64,000 nucleotides of DNA, taken from assembly GCF_021155765.1 (NCBI RefSeq), contig NC_060107.1, forward strand, positions 1,966,501 through 2,030,500, written 5' to 3'. This DNA is from Diprion similis. Lineage: Eukaryota; Arthropoda; Insecta; Hymenoptera; Diprionidae. How positions within the stretch are numbered: position 1 is the stretch's first letter; each line of letters opens with the position of its first letter. A program made the position numbers and the translations under genes. Below the pieces are notes generated by a model that made no database searches, was not told the origin of the DNA, and saw only the letters and a program-made list of their open reading frames with translations. Below, one piece after another: positions 46,684 through 61,100 of the stretch.

Positions 46684-49600
46684 TCAAATTTTTATTTGTT
46701 TTCAAATTATTACACATTAGCTGAAACTGTTTACATTATATTCCAATATAATAAAATCAATTTGCAGACGCATTTTGTTGAAAATTTTCTCGTGGAAATT
46801 TAATCCAATATTTTGTTCTAAGTACAAGAAATTAATCAAATAATTGTTTCAAAATCGCAACAAAAATTGAATAAAATAAAATAATCAAACGTTAATTTTT
46901 CAAGTTGGAACAATCGTGTAATCATTATTCAATCTTTACAAATTCATTTTACCGTGCAGATCTGATTTCGCAATCGCAACAAAATCATGGGACAAAAATA
47001 TACGTGGGATTGCTATGCCAAATCTGTTTTTTACAAAATATTACAAGAAAATTTTACTTTCTGCGTTTGCAATCCTGAAATGTTGTTGCTAGTAAAAGGT
47101 TTTCCTCATTACGATGAAATTATTTTCATTTCCGCCGGTACGAAAAAGGGAGAGAGAGAGAGAAAAAAAAAACTTACAGTAAAACACACAGGAAGTAAAT
47201 AAAAGTAAATAACGATGAATTAAAATCACAGATATCCGACACAACGATGGTTTGTCTCTACATAATTGAAAAGTATAATATGTTCGTGTTTAACTCCGAG
47301 ATTTCGACCTGATTGCAAATTTCAATTAGCAGGGTAGAGCCGCGTGAGAAAATGAGAAGTTCCGAAAACGAGGAAACAATAATGTACAAAAAAAAAAGCC
47401 AAAAAAAAAAAAAAAAAATACCAAGAAATAAAATAAAAAAGAAAATAAAAATCAAAAAGTTGTAATTGGTTTGCGGGAGGGGGGGTTAAAAAAATTTCAT
47501 CACGAAATTGAAACCATATTGGTGAAATATTTGTCTCGGCTTACCAACAGGACTTTCTTCATTCCAAAAGGAATCATCTAAAGTATAGTCGGCCTCTGAA
47601 ACAGAAGAATATTATAAAAATTATTAAACTGCTCTGTACTGGTAAATAATAATAATGATAATAATAATAATAATAATAATAACTATATATCCATGTATAT
47701 ATATATAGTAATAACTATAATAAATTTGGTAAGAAAAAATTGATTCGAATAGTAACGGAAAATTAACTTTAACACATTTTAAGGGTATTGTTTATACAAT
47801 GTTTACAAATATCGTAACTGATGACAAAAAAATATAAATAAATAAACTTGGTCGAATAATACAGATTATTGAATGTATTTTTAATTTGATTTTTTAAATT
47901 TCTACTCTTCTCTTATTAAGAGGTGCTTATTTGCGATTTACTATTTTCCGTTTAAATAGCGCAGGAATTTTTTTTTTTTTTTCAGGCGGGGAAGGGGGGA
48001 GGATTTTATCACTCAACAAAGAATTGGCGTATCGTAAAGAGCAATAAATATTTTTATAGGAAATTGAACGATCTACAAAAAAGGTCTGTTACGATTTATT
48101 CGTAAATCTATACTGTTTCAAAAGTTATTTGCGGTTAAAAATTAGTTGTGTCAAATTTCACGATTTTTTTCATTTCCACTATGAAATAATGGTTGAAAAA
48201 TGAAAAAAAAAAAAAATATAATACTTCCTAAAGTTCGTGTCATCTTCTTTACCGAGACATCGAAATTATTCCAAAATTTCCGACTACTCAACAAGAAATA
48301 AATTTTTAACGTAAACTGTTGTAAAAAATTAATATTTTTATCAACCCTTGATCCATATAAGATTAACGAAAAAAAGTACAAGAGATCTTATTTGTAGATC
48401 GTTCAAATTTCTTCAAGAATATTTATTGCTCTTAACGATACGCCAATCAGTTGTTGAGTAATATAATTCCAAAATAGAAGAAGAAGAAGAAGAAAAAAAA
48501 AAAAAGAAATTCCTATATGTTCGTTAAACAGGAAATAGAAAACCGCAAATATAGATACTTTTCTCAATATGAATATTAAGAGCCAAAATTTTTTCAGAAT
48601 TTTTTCTCGTCATCGACATTTTCACAGTATGACTATAACGAAAAAAAGAAAATAGTAATTTTTTTTCCCACCCTAATATATCGACATAGTATATTATAAT
48701 TATATGTATCCATATCCATGGGTAATAGAATTGGGTATATAGAAAGGCAGTGAAATCGCGTGGATGTTTGATGTTTGATTTGAACGGTTGTTCGCAGAGT
48801 TTTTCTAGATATACCGTTACACATAATATAGGGTTTAAGTGCCTCTACAAATATGATATCATTATAGGCACTACATACCTCGACGATAGCAACGGGGTGA
48901 GTCGAGGGTTATTGAGGCATTAAACCCGGCAAATTAGACTCCCGCGAGATTCAACTCGAGAATTATGTAATATGTATGTTCTCTAACATCTATGTGTAAT
49001 ACGTTATGGTATATGATAATCGATGATAAGTTATAAACGCGGGTTCTCACAAGTATGTATATAATACGTTACATATATATATATACAGGAATAATCGCGT
49101 TTTTTCTCACATGCATACTGCTGTGAACTTCCGGCTTAAAAACGATTACAATTTTTTATTATTTTCGGTATCGTTCACTTTGTTAATAATAATAAGTATA
49201 CCTAATACCCACCTACCCCGCATTTTTTCTGAAAACCAAAACGCGAGCTTCATTTCTCTTAAAATTAATAGCTGCGAGCTATTCATTTTATTTGCATGTA
49301 ATATATTCGTTACGTACGTGCCTAAATTGAATTTACGTATCACGTTAATATATTTATATTCACCTTTGATTGCATATTCGAATTATACACTTTCCCACTA
49401 CAAATAATATAAAGGAATCATTTTCGTGATATGTAGAATCGTGGCTTAAACTCGCCCCCCCCCCCCCCCCCATTATTGCTTGAATTTCTGTATAATAATA
49501 ATATACACACTAAGCGGTCATTCATTTTATTGAACAACAATATACTTCACACTGTTTGTTATACATAGTATACCCATAGTATAGAGGACGTAGAATAAAT

Positions 49601-49775
49601 TTATGAAACACATGATTGTGAAACTTGAAAAACTTGAATCCAAGTGTTGTTTTGTTTTTTAAAAGTTTTTTTTTATCATATTCTCGTCTTCCCTTCTTCT
49701 ATTATTTTCCGAATCTCGAGTAACTCGGTTGTGTGACAAGGTTATTTGCATACATCGCTCTACACAGAAATTCGC

Positions 49776-49806
<31 letters not shown>

Positions 49807-50170
49807 ACACACACACACACACACGCATACATCTGGAAATAATGTAAGGGTGTATGTTTATTGCATGTGTATACTGTGTACGTTTCGAGGTGGGTATTAT
49901 ACTTGTTCGAATAGCGAAGGAGGGATTAGAGAGGGATTCGCGAGAGTGCGGACTACACCCTTTACTCCCCTTCATCCCCGGCTCGTTGGTGCAATCTTAC
50001 GTAACCCCCGAGGCCGATAATTCGGGTCGACAAATTTTCGTCTGCTTTTATATAATGTATATAACGTGCATGTATGTATGTATGTATGTATACATATACA
50101 TATACATAGAAGGGGCGCGAGGCGGCGGCTGTCGGGGGCGAAATCGAGGGCCCTGCAGGACGGTGGTAAG

Positions 50171-50239
<69 letters not shown>

Positions 50240-53200
50240 TATATATATATTGATATATATATATGTAAGGGATGATGGGCGTAGGAAGGGGTTGAGGCCT
50301 CCCTCTTTCCCTCTTTCCCTCTTTTCCTCTTTTCCTCACCGCCGGCGGTGCCGCTGCCGTTGCTGCTGCTGCTGCTGCATGAGTGGGAAAAAGCAATCAA
50401 TCTTTGAGAGGCAGATGAGTGCGGATCTAAAATATAGGCCAACGCAAATTTAGTCTGGCTGCGTCCGTCCACGTGTCCCTTTTCCTCCCTCTCTACCTCT
50501 CTCTCACTCTCTCACTCTCTCTCTCTCTCTCTCTCTCTCCCTCTACCTCTCGTCCCGGAATGCGCAACCGCTCGCGGACTCGCGTAATCGATATTGTCGG
50601 GGTGGCAAGGCAGGTACCACGCCCTGGCTGCACCTGCTTGCTTGCTTGCTTCCTTGCCTGCCTGCCTGCCTGCCTGCTTGCTTGCCTGTCGAATGACAGG
50701 GGTGGGGGTAGATATATAGAAAGATGAAAAAATCGAAGAGCCGTAATACCGAATTTTTAAACAAACGAAAATTTGTATATATATATAATAAAAGGATTTT
50801 TGAAATGTTGATAGTTGAAAAGTGTGGAGAAGTAAGAGAATGTAAGAATGGTCAGAACGTGGAATGCCGAATTTTAGAATTATCGCAATTCCTCTATTTG
50901 ACTTTTCTATATTTGATTATTCTCTATTTCGAATTTCTATGTTTACAATATTCTATACTTGGACCTCAGACATTTTTTAATTAATTTTTTGAATAAGATT
51001 TTCACGGCTATGCAAATTCCATATTTTAGTCCTTCTATTAATCGACAATTCAAGTTTTTTTAACCCTACCCTGAATAAGAATCCACGAATCTACCCACCT
51101 CCGCCGGTATTACCCTTATTATACCAGTTATACATATATATGTGTGTGTGTAAACAGTTAGTTGTAACCTGAATGCAAAATAGTTAGACTAAGGTCCGAT
51201 GGACAAGTTAGGCACATTATACGTGTATGAGACTTCCTCTCTGGATAACCACTATTCTATGGCCGACGCCAACCGGCCTCGGGTATCGTAATTAGGCGGG
51301 TAATGTGACGAAATGTAAAAGCCTATTATTCGTTGTAACATAAACTCCTGTGGGAGTTTTTATTTGGGCCAGATGGATGAAGCTCTCAACCCTTTTATTC
51401 GCGCGGTTCATTTTTTATTTTGTTTTTTTTTTGTTTGACACGGAAGTGCAATTACACGTTTCGTATTTTTCGACTCTGAATCCGAATCTAGAGTCAAAAA
51501 TTTAATAAAACCAAAAAGAACATCTAAAATTTTAGTAAAAACGGGGTCAATCATCAACATTGTTTTATACACTGTTCTTGAATGAGATTTATATGAATAT
51601 TTATTTTGAAACAGAACGATTTTAGGCCGAGAATACTTACAACCCCCGATACTACCTATATGCACCCCTAAGAAGGGTGAAAACTACCCCTATGGATTTA
51701 ATTTTATAAATCCAATGGCTATTCCGAGATCTCTGTTTGTCGATCAATGAATTCCAAAAGTTTTTGGTATACGTTTGTCTTTTTTTTTTTTCTTTTTGTA
51801 TTCAATGTTTTAGAAACCGTCGTCATGCCGTTTGTTCAACCTTTTTCTATTGGGACTGTCACTTTGCAATGCGTCATCTGGTTGAAAAAAATCGAACTAA
51901 TGCAACCAGGCTGACGGCTGACCGTTGAACATATTTTTTCGCATGCGAATGGTAGAACAGGGTGTATTATTGATTATGTTTCATTAATTTCATGTGACAT
52001 GAGTGATTTGTAACCCAAAGAATTACGATTTATCTCAATTAAAATGAAAAAGTTAGATTATGTGGTGATAAAATGGCGCCGACGACCAGGCTCTGACGTC
52101 ATGAGGAGATTTTCCAATAATTTTCCACGTCTAACCCTGCGTGCGGAGAAATACGAATTAAGAATAAACGAACCGGATCTTCTTCGTATCCCTGATCGTA
52201 TTTTAAAAGAAGTTTAAATCCTGGATTCCGTGGGAAGGAAAAGTGATAAAAATTTTATAAGGTGAGGTAACAGAGAATTTAATTGACCAAACAGAAGGTA
52301 TGAAAAAAAAATGAGCTTATTTTTCCACCAACAAACTTTGTATTACGAGAGTCGATTTCGCTTCGGAGATGCGGCGAAACAATCGTGAACTAAAGATTAG
52401 ACGCGTAATTGAAAAGGAAAAATAACTTTTTGAATCTCCCTAATCAGGGAGAGTAAAAATCTGCGTTGAAACTTCTGCATTATTTATAATAAAAATCTCA
52501 AAAATCACAACTATTATATGATTTTGACAGACGAATTTTTTTTATTTCGAAAAAGTTAGTTCAATAATGTACAAAGAGAGAGAAAAAATTGCAGAAAGAA
52601 TGCTGTGGAATTTCTCCTCTAAATCTAGAAAGCGAACAAACGTCTCCCGCAAGTATATGTATGTATATATGTGCAGCAAACGACCGGCCGTTTCCAGGGT
52701 GAAACGTGACCCGTCAGTAGGATGTCTTCTTCGGCTTTTATTTTTCTCTTCTACCGAAACGACGACTTTGCACCGTATATCCTTCGAGTCCCATCCCTAT
52801 ACACTCTTGCCAAAGAGAAAATGTTCCCGTTTTTACCGGCAATCCTAGGAAGCTTACACGTACGAGTCAGCTCTCCAGCACTGTTTATACATCTGTGTAT
52901 ACATACATAGAATCTTCCTAAATGAGTGCGCAAAATTCGATTTTGCGTACCGAAACGAGTGCGCAAAATAGTAGATTTTCGCACTAGTGCGGGAATCGCA
53001 TCATGTGAAATATCTTTTTTAATTCCATTTTTACAAATTTTACACTTTTCTGTCAAATTCCCGCTCTAGTGTGGGAATGTACTGTTTTGCGCACTCAATT
53101 AGAAAAATAATATGCGCAACACCTGCTGAAATCATCGATTTAACGCACTAGCTTCGCGATATTTATACTATTGTGTTTCGGACGAATTTCTGCAATATAC

Positions 53201-56200
53201 CTTGTGAATTTGCACAGTGGAAATACTTTCTTTAAAAATCGTTTACAACTACTCGCGATTCCAACGTTTCAACAACTTTCATTAACTCTTTGGAACGGAA
53301 TTTCACCTGATTTTGGATTAGGTTTAAAATTTCGAAACTATTAAATTCCCGAATATTTCTCTATCGTCTAACAATGAAATTCAGTATTAATGTGTGAAAA
53401 AAAAAATTTTCAATCATCAGCGGCATATTTCGTGAAAGGATACTGAAAAAATCATATTTTCAGGATTAAAAAATTAAAATACCTAAAAAAGTCAGAGAAT
53501 TTCAGATTCCAAAAAGCGTATACGAACCCTATCAAAGGTCATTTTTTCTACCCTCAAGACTTTTCTACCAACAACTTTCCCAGTTATATATAATTCTCTC
53601 TTCTCACGAAGTTCCTCAAAGGAGAGCGAAAAGCTGTTACGTATTTTCCCCCTCAGACTTCCTCCCTATCGCTTCCTTTTCCCTTTTTTCATTCTCGAAT
53701 CCACTCAATCGTTGCAGGGTGCAGCATCCAGTTCCGTTTCCTCCGAATATTGTATTATTAAACACTTTCCAAGGCGAAAATAAAAATTGTGAAACGTACG
53801 AATCTGCCGCCATTTGACATGATATATATATATATATAAAATAAAATTTTGGTATCATTTTTTGACCAAAACAAAAAAAATATAATAATGCAGACTCAAA
53901 TCCGCACGAGAAAAATAAAAATAGTAAAAATGGTTAAACAACAAAATTTTGTTGTTTTTTTTTGTTTCGTTGACTACCCGCAGTATTCTTCAAATCAATT
54001 TGATCGCCATTCGTCAAAACTTTTTTTGCATTTCCGGCAGTACCTATTATAGGTATAATAATAGTTTACTGTTCACCTTTTTTCCTTTTCTTTTCTTCTT
54101 CGCCTTTTACTAGCCTTTATGCACTTTGACAAATTGAAATCGTCACTAATTCAGTATTATGAGCAGGCATGTAATGTACGTACAGATGTATATATATATA
54201 TACGTGTATAATACATTTATGTCATAATTTAAGATGTAACATAAAGATTTAGGCTTTCCATTTTTTCTTCTTCTTGTTCTACTTCCTCTATTCATATAGT
54301 TCTTCTTCTTTTCTGCTGATCCAAGCTCTTCATCGTGCACACATACATAGAAACATTTATAGAGACTTATGTATGCCATATATATATATGTGTGTATATG
54401 TATGTATAGGTATAGATGCGAAACGAGTCCCGACGCGACGTCGTCGTTTCACAGCCTTAATCCGGAAAAAGTGTGTCTCGTTTTCCAAACTTTTGTATAT
54501 ACCTAAAGTTCTCTCATATATCTATATTATACATATCACATATATCTCTCATCTCTTTTCCCACCGTTGCGTCATCGCAATTTTTCCTTTCAATGTATAA
54601 GATGGTCATCATCATATGTGTAAAGAATAACAATACATAAAAAAAAACATGTCAGTATTAAAAAATGTATAATGTATATTACGATGAAAATTATAAAACG
54701 TAACAGCAACAATTAAACTCCTTCAGGATGTATAAAAGTCTTAAAAGAGCAAAGAAAATTAACATCGGTTGAATAAATTTATAATAGATGTAAAAAAGCA
54801 TAATTTGCGAATTTCCACCGTGGCATGGCGCGAAAAAAATTTCTTCAAAATTGAAAGAACAAATTCTCTTCTTGGAAAAGATGATCGTTCTACGCTGTAT
54901 GTAAGATTATCCTTGTTTGATTTTTTCACTTCTTTTTTACAACAGTTTTTTCAATTTTTGAACAATAGCGCAAACAAGAAGAATTTTCATCAATCAAAAT
55001 ATAAATTTACGTCGTGTTAAAGAAAATCGACGCTTGGTAATAAAATCAAGTCTACGTTTGACGTTTGACGTTTCAGAATTGTCTATAAAGTTCTTAACCG
55101 ACTCTTCAATTTTAATAATTCAATAAAACAAATTAGTTGTAATAAAACAGAAACATTTATATTTTGAAAAAATCAACACTTTTTTGCTTCCTTCTTATTT
55201 TATAAATATAAAATAATGTAAATTTCTCTAATTTATGTTTACAAATGCATGTATAACGAAGTTATCGCAGTGATATTAAGAAAGAACGACTTTATCCTAC
55301 GTAATTAACGAGTCTACAAGATATGCACTTTATCGTACCTGTATGATAGGAGCTTGTAAAGAGGCAGATTATAGAGAAAGCCAAAGAGTGAGAGAGAGAG
55401 ATAAAGAGATTGAAAACCCTTGAAAGTAATTAACGACCGGGAGAGAAATGCCGAGAAAACTTGATGCGCGCAGGAGGGAGAAAAAAAAAGAGGAACAACT
55501 CTGCACATCTTTTCCATATAATATATATGTATAATGTGTGTATATATATATATAATATATCACGAAGCGGCAACACTCGAATACTAAAAGAGGCACTCGA
55601 TAGATGATAATCAGCCATCGTCCTCGTCATCGTTTTCTATGTATGAGTATGTGTACATATACTATGGTTATTAACATGCCCGATGCTTCTCGAGTGGCGA
55701 TTAATTTTCTATTTCTCCTTTTCTCTCTTCTTTTCACAATTATTTTTCATTTCCCGCCGCAACATCTCTAATATTATTATGTATTATTATGCACTCTATT
55801 GGGCTTATACACGAGTATTGACGGATTCCTTGCAAAGAAATAAGACTAAAATTACTCTTGCCAATTTTTTTTTAAAGCAACGGTTTTTGAGTTAGAGCCG
55901 TTTGAAGTCCACCAATCACGGCGCACGAGCCTGGCGCGAGGCTAGCGTAACTGAGCCTCATGCAGCGTTCGCTAGCCTCGCGCCAGACTCGTGCGCCGTG
56001 ATTGGTGGACTTCAAACGGCTCTAACTCAAAAACCGTTGTTTTAAAAAAAAATTGTCAAGAGTAATTTTACTCTTATTTCTTTGCACGGAATCCGTCAGT
56101 GCCCGGTGGTCCGGTTACTGGGTCATATATATATAATTCCCGGATTTATTGAATACATTTTTTTTCCTTTTTTCTTTCTCTCTATGTTTTTTTCTCGCTT

Positions 56201-58136
56201 CTTTGAACCGCGTTTCATTCAAGTGTATTATAGCCTGTATTAAAGTATAATGGAAATCTAATCGTTGATTATCTTACATTTTGTACAAATTATAATTATT
56301 TGCATGTATAATACAATTCTAATGTATATAATTATTATACAGAGTATAATATTATTCGAAATCGATCGATTGATTTGAATTCATTTAACATTTGTAAATT
56401 AATTAACGTGCAGAGGTGATTCGAAGGTTAGATAAGAGGGGATGAGGAGGGGGAGGAGATAGAAATGAAATGATTAACAATAAGCCTTGACAGCAGGGCA
56501 GAGTAGTTAGTAATCATGTATGAAATGAATTAATAAACGTCGTTCGCGATCGTGACACGGAGCAGTAAAACAGCGAATGCATATTAAACGAGCCGTTTGC
56601 ATGCGAGGTAAGCTGGGGTCTATCTATATCACTATACATGTACATACGGGGTATTCCACAGCAACTCGACCAGTGTTAAGCCCCGACCATCTGAAAGTCA
56701 TTTCATGTTTTTTTCTAACATTTTATTCGGTAAAAGATGGCCCCTGAATTTTTTTCAAATCCTTTTATCAAACCGTTTATTTTTTATAAATATTTCAAGT
56801 CGATTGCGAATGCCCATTTTCGAAAATTTGAGAAAAATTCTCAAGAATCCAGTGAATGACACAAAACATCCCCCCCGCGTTAAGGAAAACGTGGGCCGAA
56901 TTTTTTTTCTACTTTTTTTTTATCGCCTAATACAGAATTAAAACCGAACCGAGGAATTTCGTTGTGTCGGATTTTTAAATTTTCTCATTTTTGCCCTTTT
57001 AGACCTTTGAGCGTCGGGTCTCGTACCATTCGAAACTTTTTTTATATTTATTTTTTTGGAAATATTTTTCCCACTAGTGGGAAAAAACAGTTTCTGCCCA
57101 CTAGTGAAGATACGGTTTGCCATTTCCTAACTAGGACGTAATTTATTTACTTTCCCATCTGTTCACTTTCAACAGACGCTAAAAATCGCCTAATTTTACG
57201 TTTGAATTGTGAAAGAGACTTTGAATCTTCGGGAGTCTCGAGAAATATGTGACTACGATTTAACTTTATTATAACTAAAAGATGTACTTGATCAAGTTTT
57301 TTTTTTTTTTTTTTACAAAAATTCGTTCCAACTATAAGCGCGAATCAGAAACTCGTTCCCGGTTTTATCCGCGAGGTCCAAACAGAGCCAAACGTGGTTT
57401 TTGAGCCTCCCAATCTCTCCTGACCCTTCATTTTCCAACTTTCCGTGTCTAGTGCGGAAAATAATACATTACGCACCTAGGAAGGAAAAGTAGGGTATTC
57501 CAAGCTGCGAGCGCAAGATTGACTCAGCTTGGGATAGTCTCTTTCACTCCCTTGTGACGTAACTACTTTTCACCACCTCCTGCATGGGAAAGAACAACTT
57601 CTCGTTTATGCGCAGGTCCGAAAGTCTTACTTTCCGCACAGGTAGGGTAAAAAGAAATTCAAAAGTCCTCTTCCTATTTCGTTTGAAAGAGATTTTGACG
57701 ACGTTTTCCTTGTGTGCTGCTGCTGCTGCTGCAGGGTTTCGAAGCGTTGGAGTAGGACGTGGGTTGAAGGATTCCGGTGATTGCCAAAGAGATTTAGTTA
57801 CCTTTCCGGGCCAACGAAGTTACCGTCAAACCTCTGCTGCTCCTGGTGGTGCTGCAGGCATCGCGAGCCTAGCAGAGACGAGTTGAGAAAAGAGAAGAAG
57901 AAAAAAAAGTGAGACATACTTTATTTGTAAAAGTCCTTAACGCTTGCATGGTTACCAAGGAAAATGTGAGGGCTACCTTCGCCCGCGTATACCTCATACG
58001 TATCCTTAAACGAACACCTTCCTTTTTTCCTTTTCTTTTTCTTCTTTTTCTCTTCTGTTTCTTTTCCTTCATTCGTGTTTCACCAAAGTTTTTAGATTTA
58101 TATTATACTCACATGACAGACAGCATGTGTCTTATC

Positions 58137-58172
<36 letters not shown>

Positions 58173-61100
58173 GAAGGTTTACGCGCATTCGTTTCAGATT
58201 TCAAACGCTTTGCCACTTCCAACATCGGTAAAGCGTAGGAATTCTAAAACAAATACCACGCTCGTCAAAAACGTCTTCTTTAATCCATTCGCAGTTCGTG
58301 TCTTCTTCAAAATATATCCTCGTCGTTCGTTTTTGTTTTTTTTTTTTTTTTTTTTTTTTTGCTTCTTTCTTACATTGATTTATCTTTTCTTTATCTTTTC
58401 CTTTTCCTTCCATCTACTAATATATGCACAAGATACACGACAGCTCTGGTAGAAAAATTTCATTTCTCCGACTTACGTCATTCACCTCTTATTTATGTTA
58501 TTTATTCATGTCGTATGTTTTTTTTTTTTTTTTTTTTTTTTTTTTTGTTTCATTTCATGTTTTTTCTCGTTCTTCTTTTATCTCGTTTGCCGAATCTTGT
58601 TATACCTACTTTTATCATTGAAGTATCGAAAAGAGTCGAAAGTTTTGTCAGTCCGGCATATTTGATTTTAGTTTGTTTTAGATAAGGTTTGAAAATTTCT
58701 GTAATTTTTTTTCTTTTCCTTTTTTTTTTTTTTAAACCTCACTTCGATATCGCATCGTTTTTACACATCCTGGTATACGGATGTCCAGAATTTGATGGTG
58801 ATCGGGTGATGGTGGTGGTGGTGAACTGTTTATCGCATCATCGAGCTTTGCCGCAGATATCTACTGTTTATTCAAAATTTACAAAAAAACACTGCCGACT
58901 GACGTAGAGTCTAATTTTCCCAGATACTGATCTGATTACGCAGGATATCAAGGCGCCCGGTTTTAGCGTATTATAACGATCTGTATTGTGACGACAAAAA
59001 ACTCGACCCCCTTGACATCGGTGGTGTTTGCAATTCATGGAGGAAAGGAAAGAGAGAGAGGGAGAGAGAGAGAGAAAGAGTGCAAGAGAAAAAGGCCTTC
59101 AAACCGTATTTAAGCGGTACTGCAAAAAACAAAAAAAAAGTTAAATAAAAAATCTCGGAAAAAAAAACCCGGAATGAAAGAGAGAACAAAAAACTGGCTG
59201 TTATATACGTGTCATATATATAGCGAAATTAATTTTCCTCTTTCCTTGTTCGTTTTATTCTTCTTCTTGCGTTCGTTGTTACCTGCGCAAAAGTTCAAAG
59301 CGAGGCTGCTGGAAAGCTTGACGATTAGGAGTAATTAATTTAAAAACCCACGTATATAACTCTCATTCACTTTGGAGACATGTTATACTATATATATATA
59401 TATATACATACATACATATATTGCATCCGAGATCAAAGGATCGTATACTTGAACACAATTTTATGACGTATACCTGTGTGGTATAATTGTGTAATTTTTT
59501 TTCTTTGTATTATTTATTATACTAGTACTTTTTAAAAATTGCTAGTAAAAATTGTAAAAAATTGTAAGCTTGCAAGTTGTACACAAGCAATTGGTAAAAT
59601 GATGAATGTATCTATCCGAAACCTATACATTAATCGTCTCGTTTCAATCATTCGACATTTCAAAAAATCATCAAGATCAGACGACAACTTCGTCAAGGTT
59701 TTTTTTTTTTTTTTTTCTTTTGTCAATAAAGTGCAGACTTTGATGCACTTCGTATAAGTTTTGAACTCCGAAGTACCTGAACTTGGTATCACTTATTTTA
59801 ACACTTTTCTCATTCGAGCTTATAACACTGCATAGGATTGTATAAGTGAATCGATCTTCTTCTTAAAATTTCTAACAACAATTGTTTCACTAAATTAGTT
59901 TTGGTTTATTCTGTTGTCGTAAAGTTGTTTGCAAGAAACCATCCGAATTGTTGAACGGATCAATGTAAACAGAATCAACTTCAGTTAGGGTGAAGCATGA
60001 ATTCTGCACGAATGATGAATGGTGAACAGTGAATGGCGCCCATTCATCCATTCACTTCTTCATCCATTTCCGTAGTGCCGAAGTACATACGTGGCTTCAA
60101 ACACGTTCACAATACATGAACGAGCAGTGTTGGGTATGTGTCAAGACACAGGAAACAACCTGACACGATGTACAACCAGCATTACACATTGCGACGATTA
60201 ACGATTTCCTTGAACCCCTAATTGTGTCTCAGATCGTAATTGAGGTTCGAAAATTGTTACAGAAGCTTCGCAATTTGTATCGTTTCAACGTGAGGTTGAA
60301 GACTTGAAATTAAGTAGTTGGATTACTGTAACGATGAACGTTTAGGAAAAATCGTTACTTCGCAATTTTCGGATCGTTTAAGACTTAGTGAACATCGACA
60401 AACGAAACATAAAAATATTTTCTAAAAACAACGATCCCTGAGTTTCGTTTAGAATTAAAAAATAATAAATTCTAAATAAAATGTAGAAAACATTTCTAGA
60501 TCGATTGAATGTGCCAAAAAACAAAAAAAAAAAAAAAAAAAAAAGAATTAGCCAAAAATCGCTCCATAATGAAACCGATGTAGAAAATATGTTCTAAGTG
60601 ACTAACAGAAGTTTTAAGAATTTTTCGGGTAATTTTCAGACCGTTCCACCATTTTTTTCTTCTTATTCATTGTCTAAATAAACAAAAAAAAAATTCTGAA
60701 AAAATTGGCCTGGTTTTGAAATAGAAATTACAGTTTCTGAGAATTTTTTGGAGAATTTTGAAAAAAGATCCTTTTCAAAGTCACTTGAAATATTATTATA
60801 AATAATTGAGCAGTTGAATAAGAAATCAGAAAAAATTATGGCTACCATTTTGGAGTTGGAATAATTCCAGACAAATTTTTAAACAAGATAAAAAATGGTC
60901 AGGAAATTTTTAAACGTTGGTCATGCTCGCAGGGAATTCCCCATATTTTCCCATACAACAGATAGACGTACCACAAAGAGAGACAGAGAAAGAGATTTGA
61001 TTTGATTTGATTCGACGCTAGGCTCGTCCTTTTTTGGACCTCATCCCCCAGGCACCCATGTAACTCTTATTCTTTCCCGACAGTGTATCGTTTTCCATCA

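Noticed and set aside
49854-50472. Long ORFs of 144-199 codons on both strands with Tyr-Ile/Ile-Tyr repeats
   Set aside because: They arise from the (TA)n run at 50171-50236; no family resemblance and open on both strands at once.
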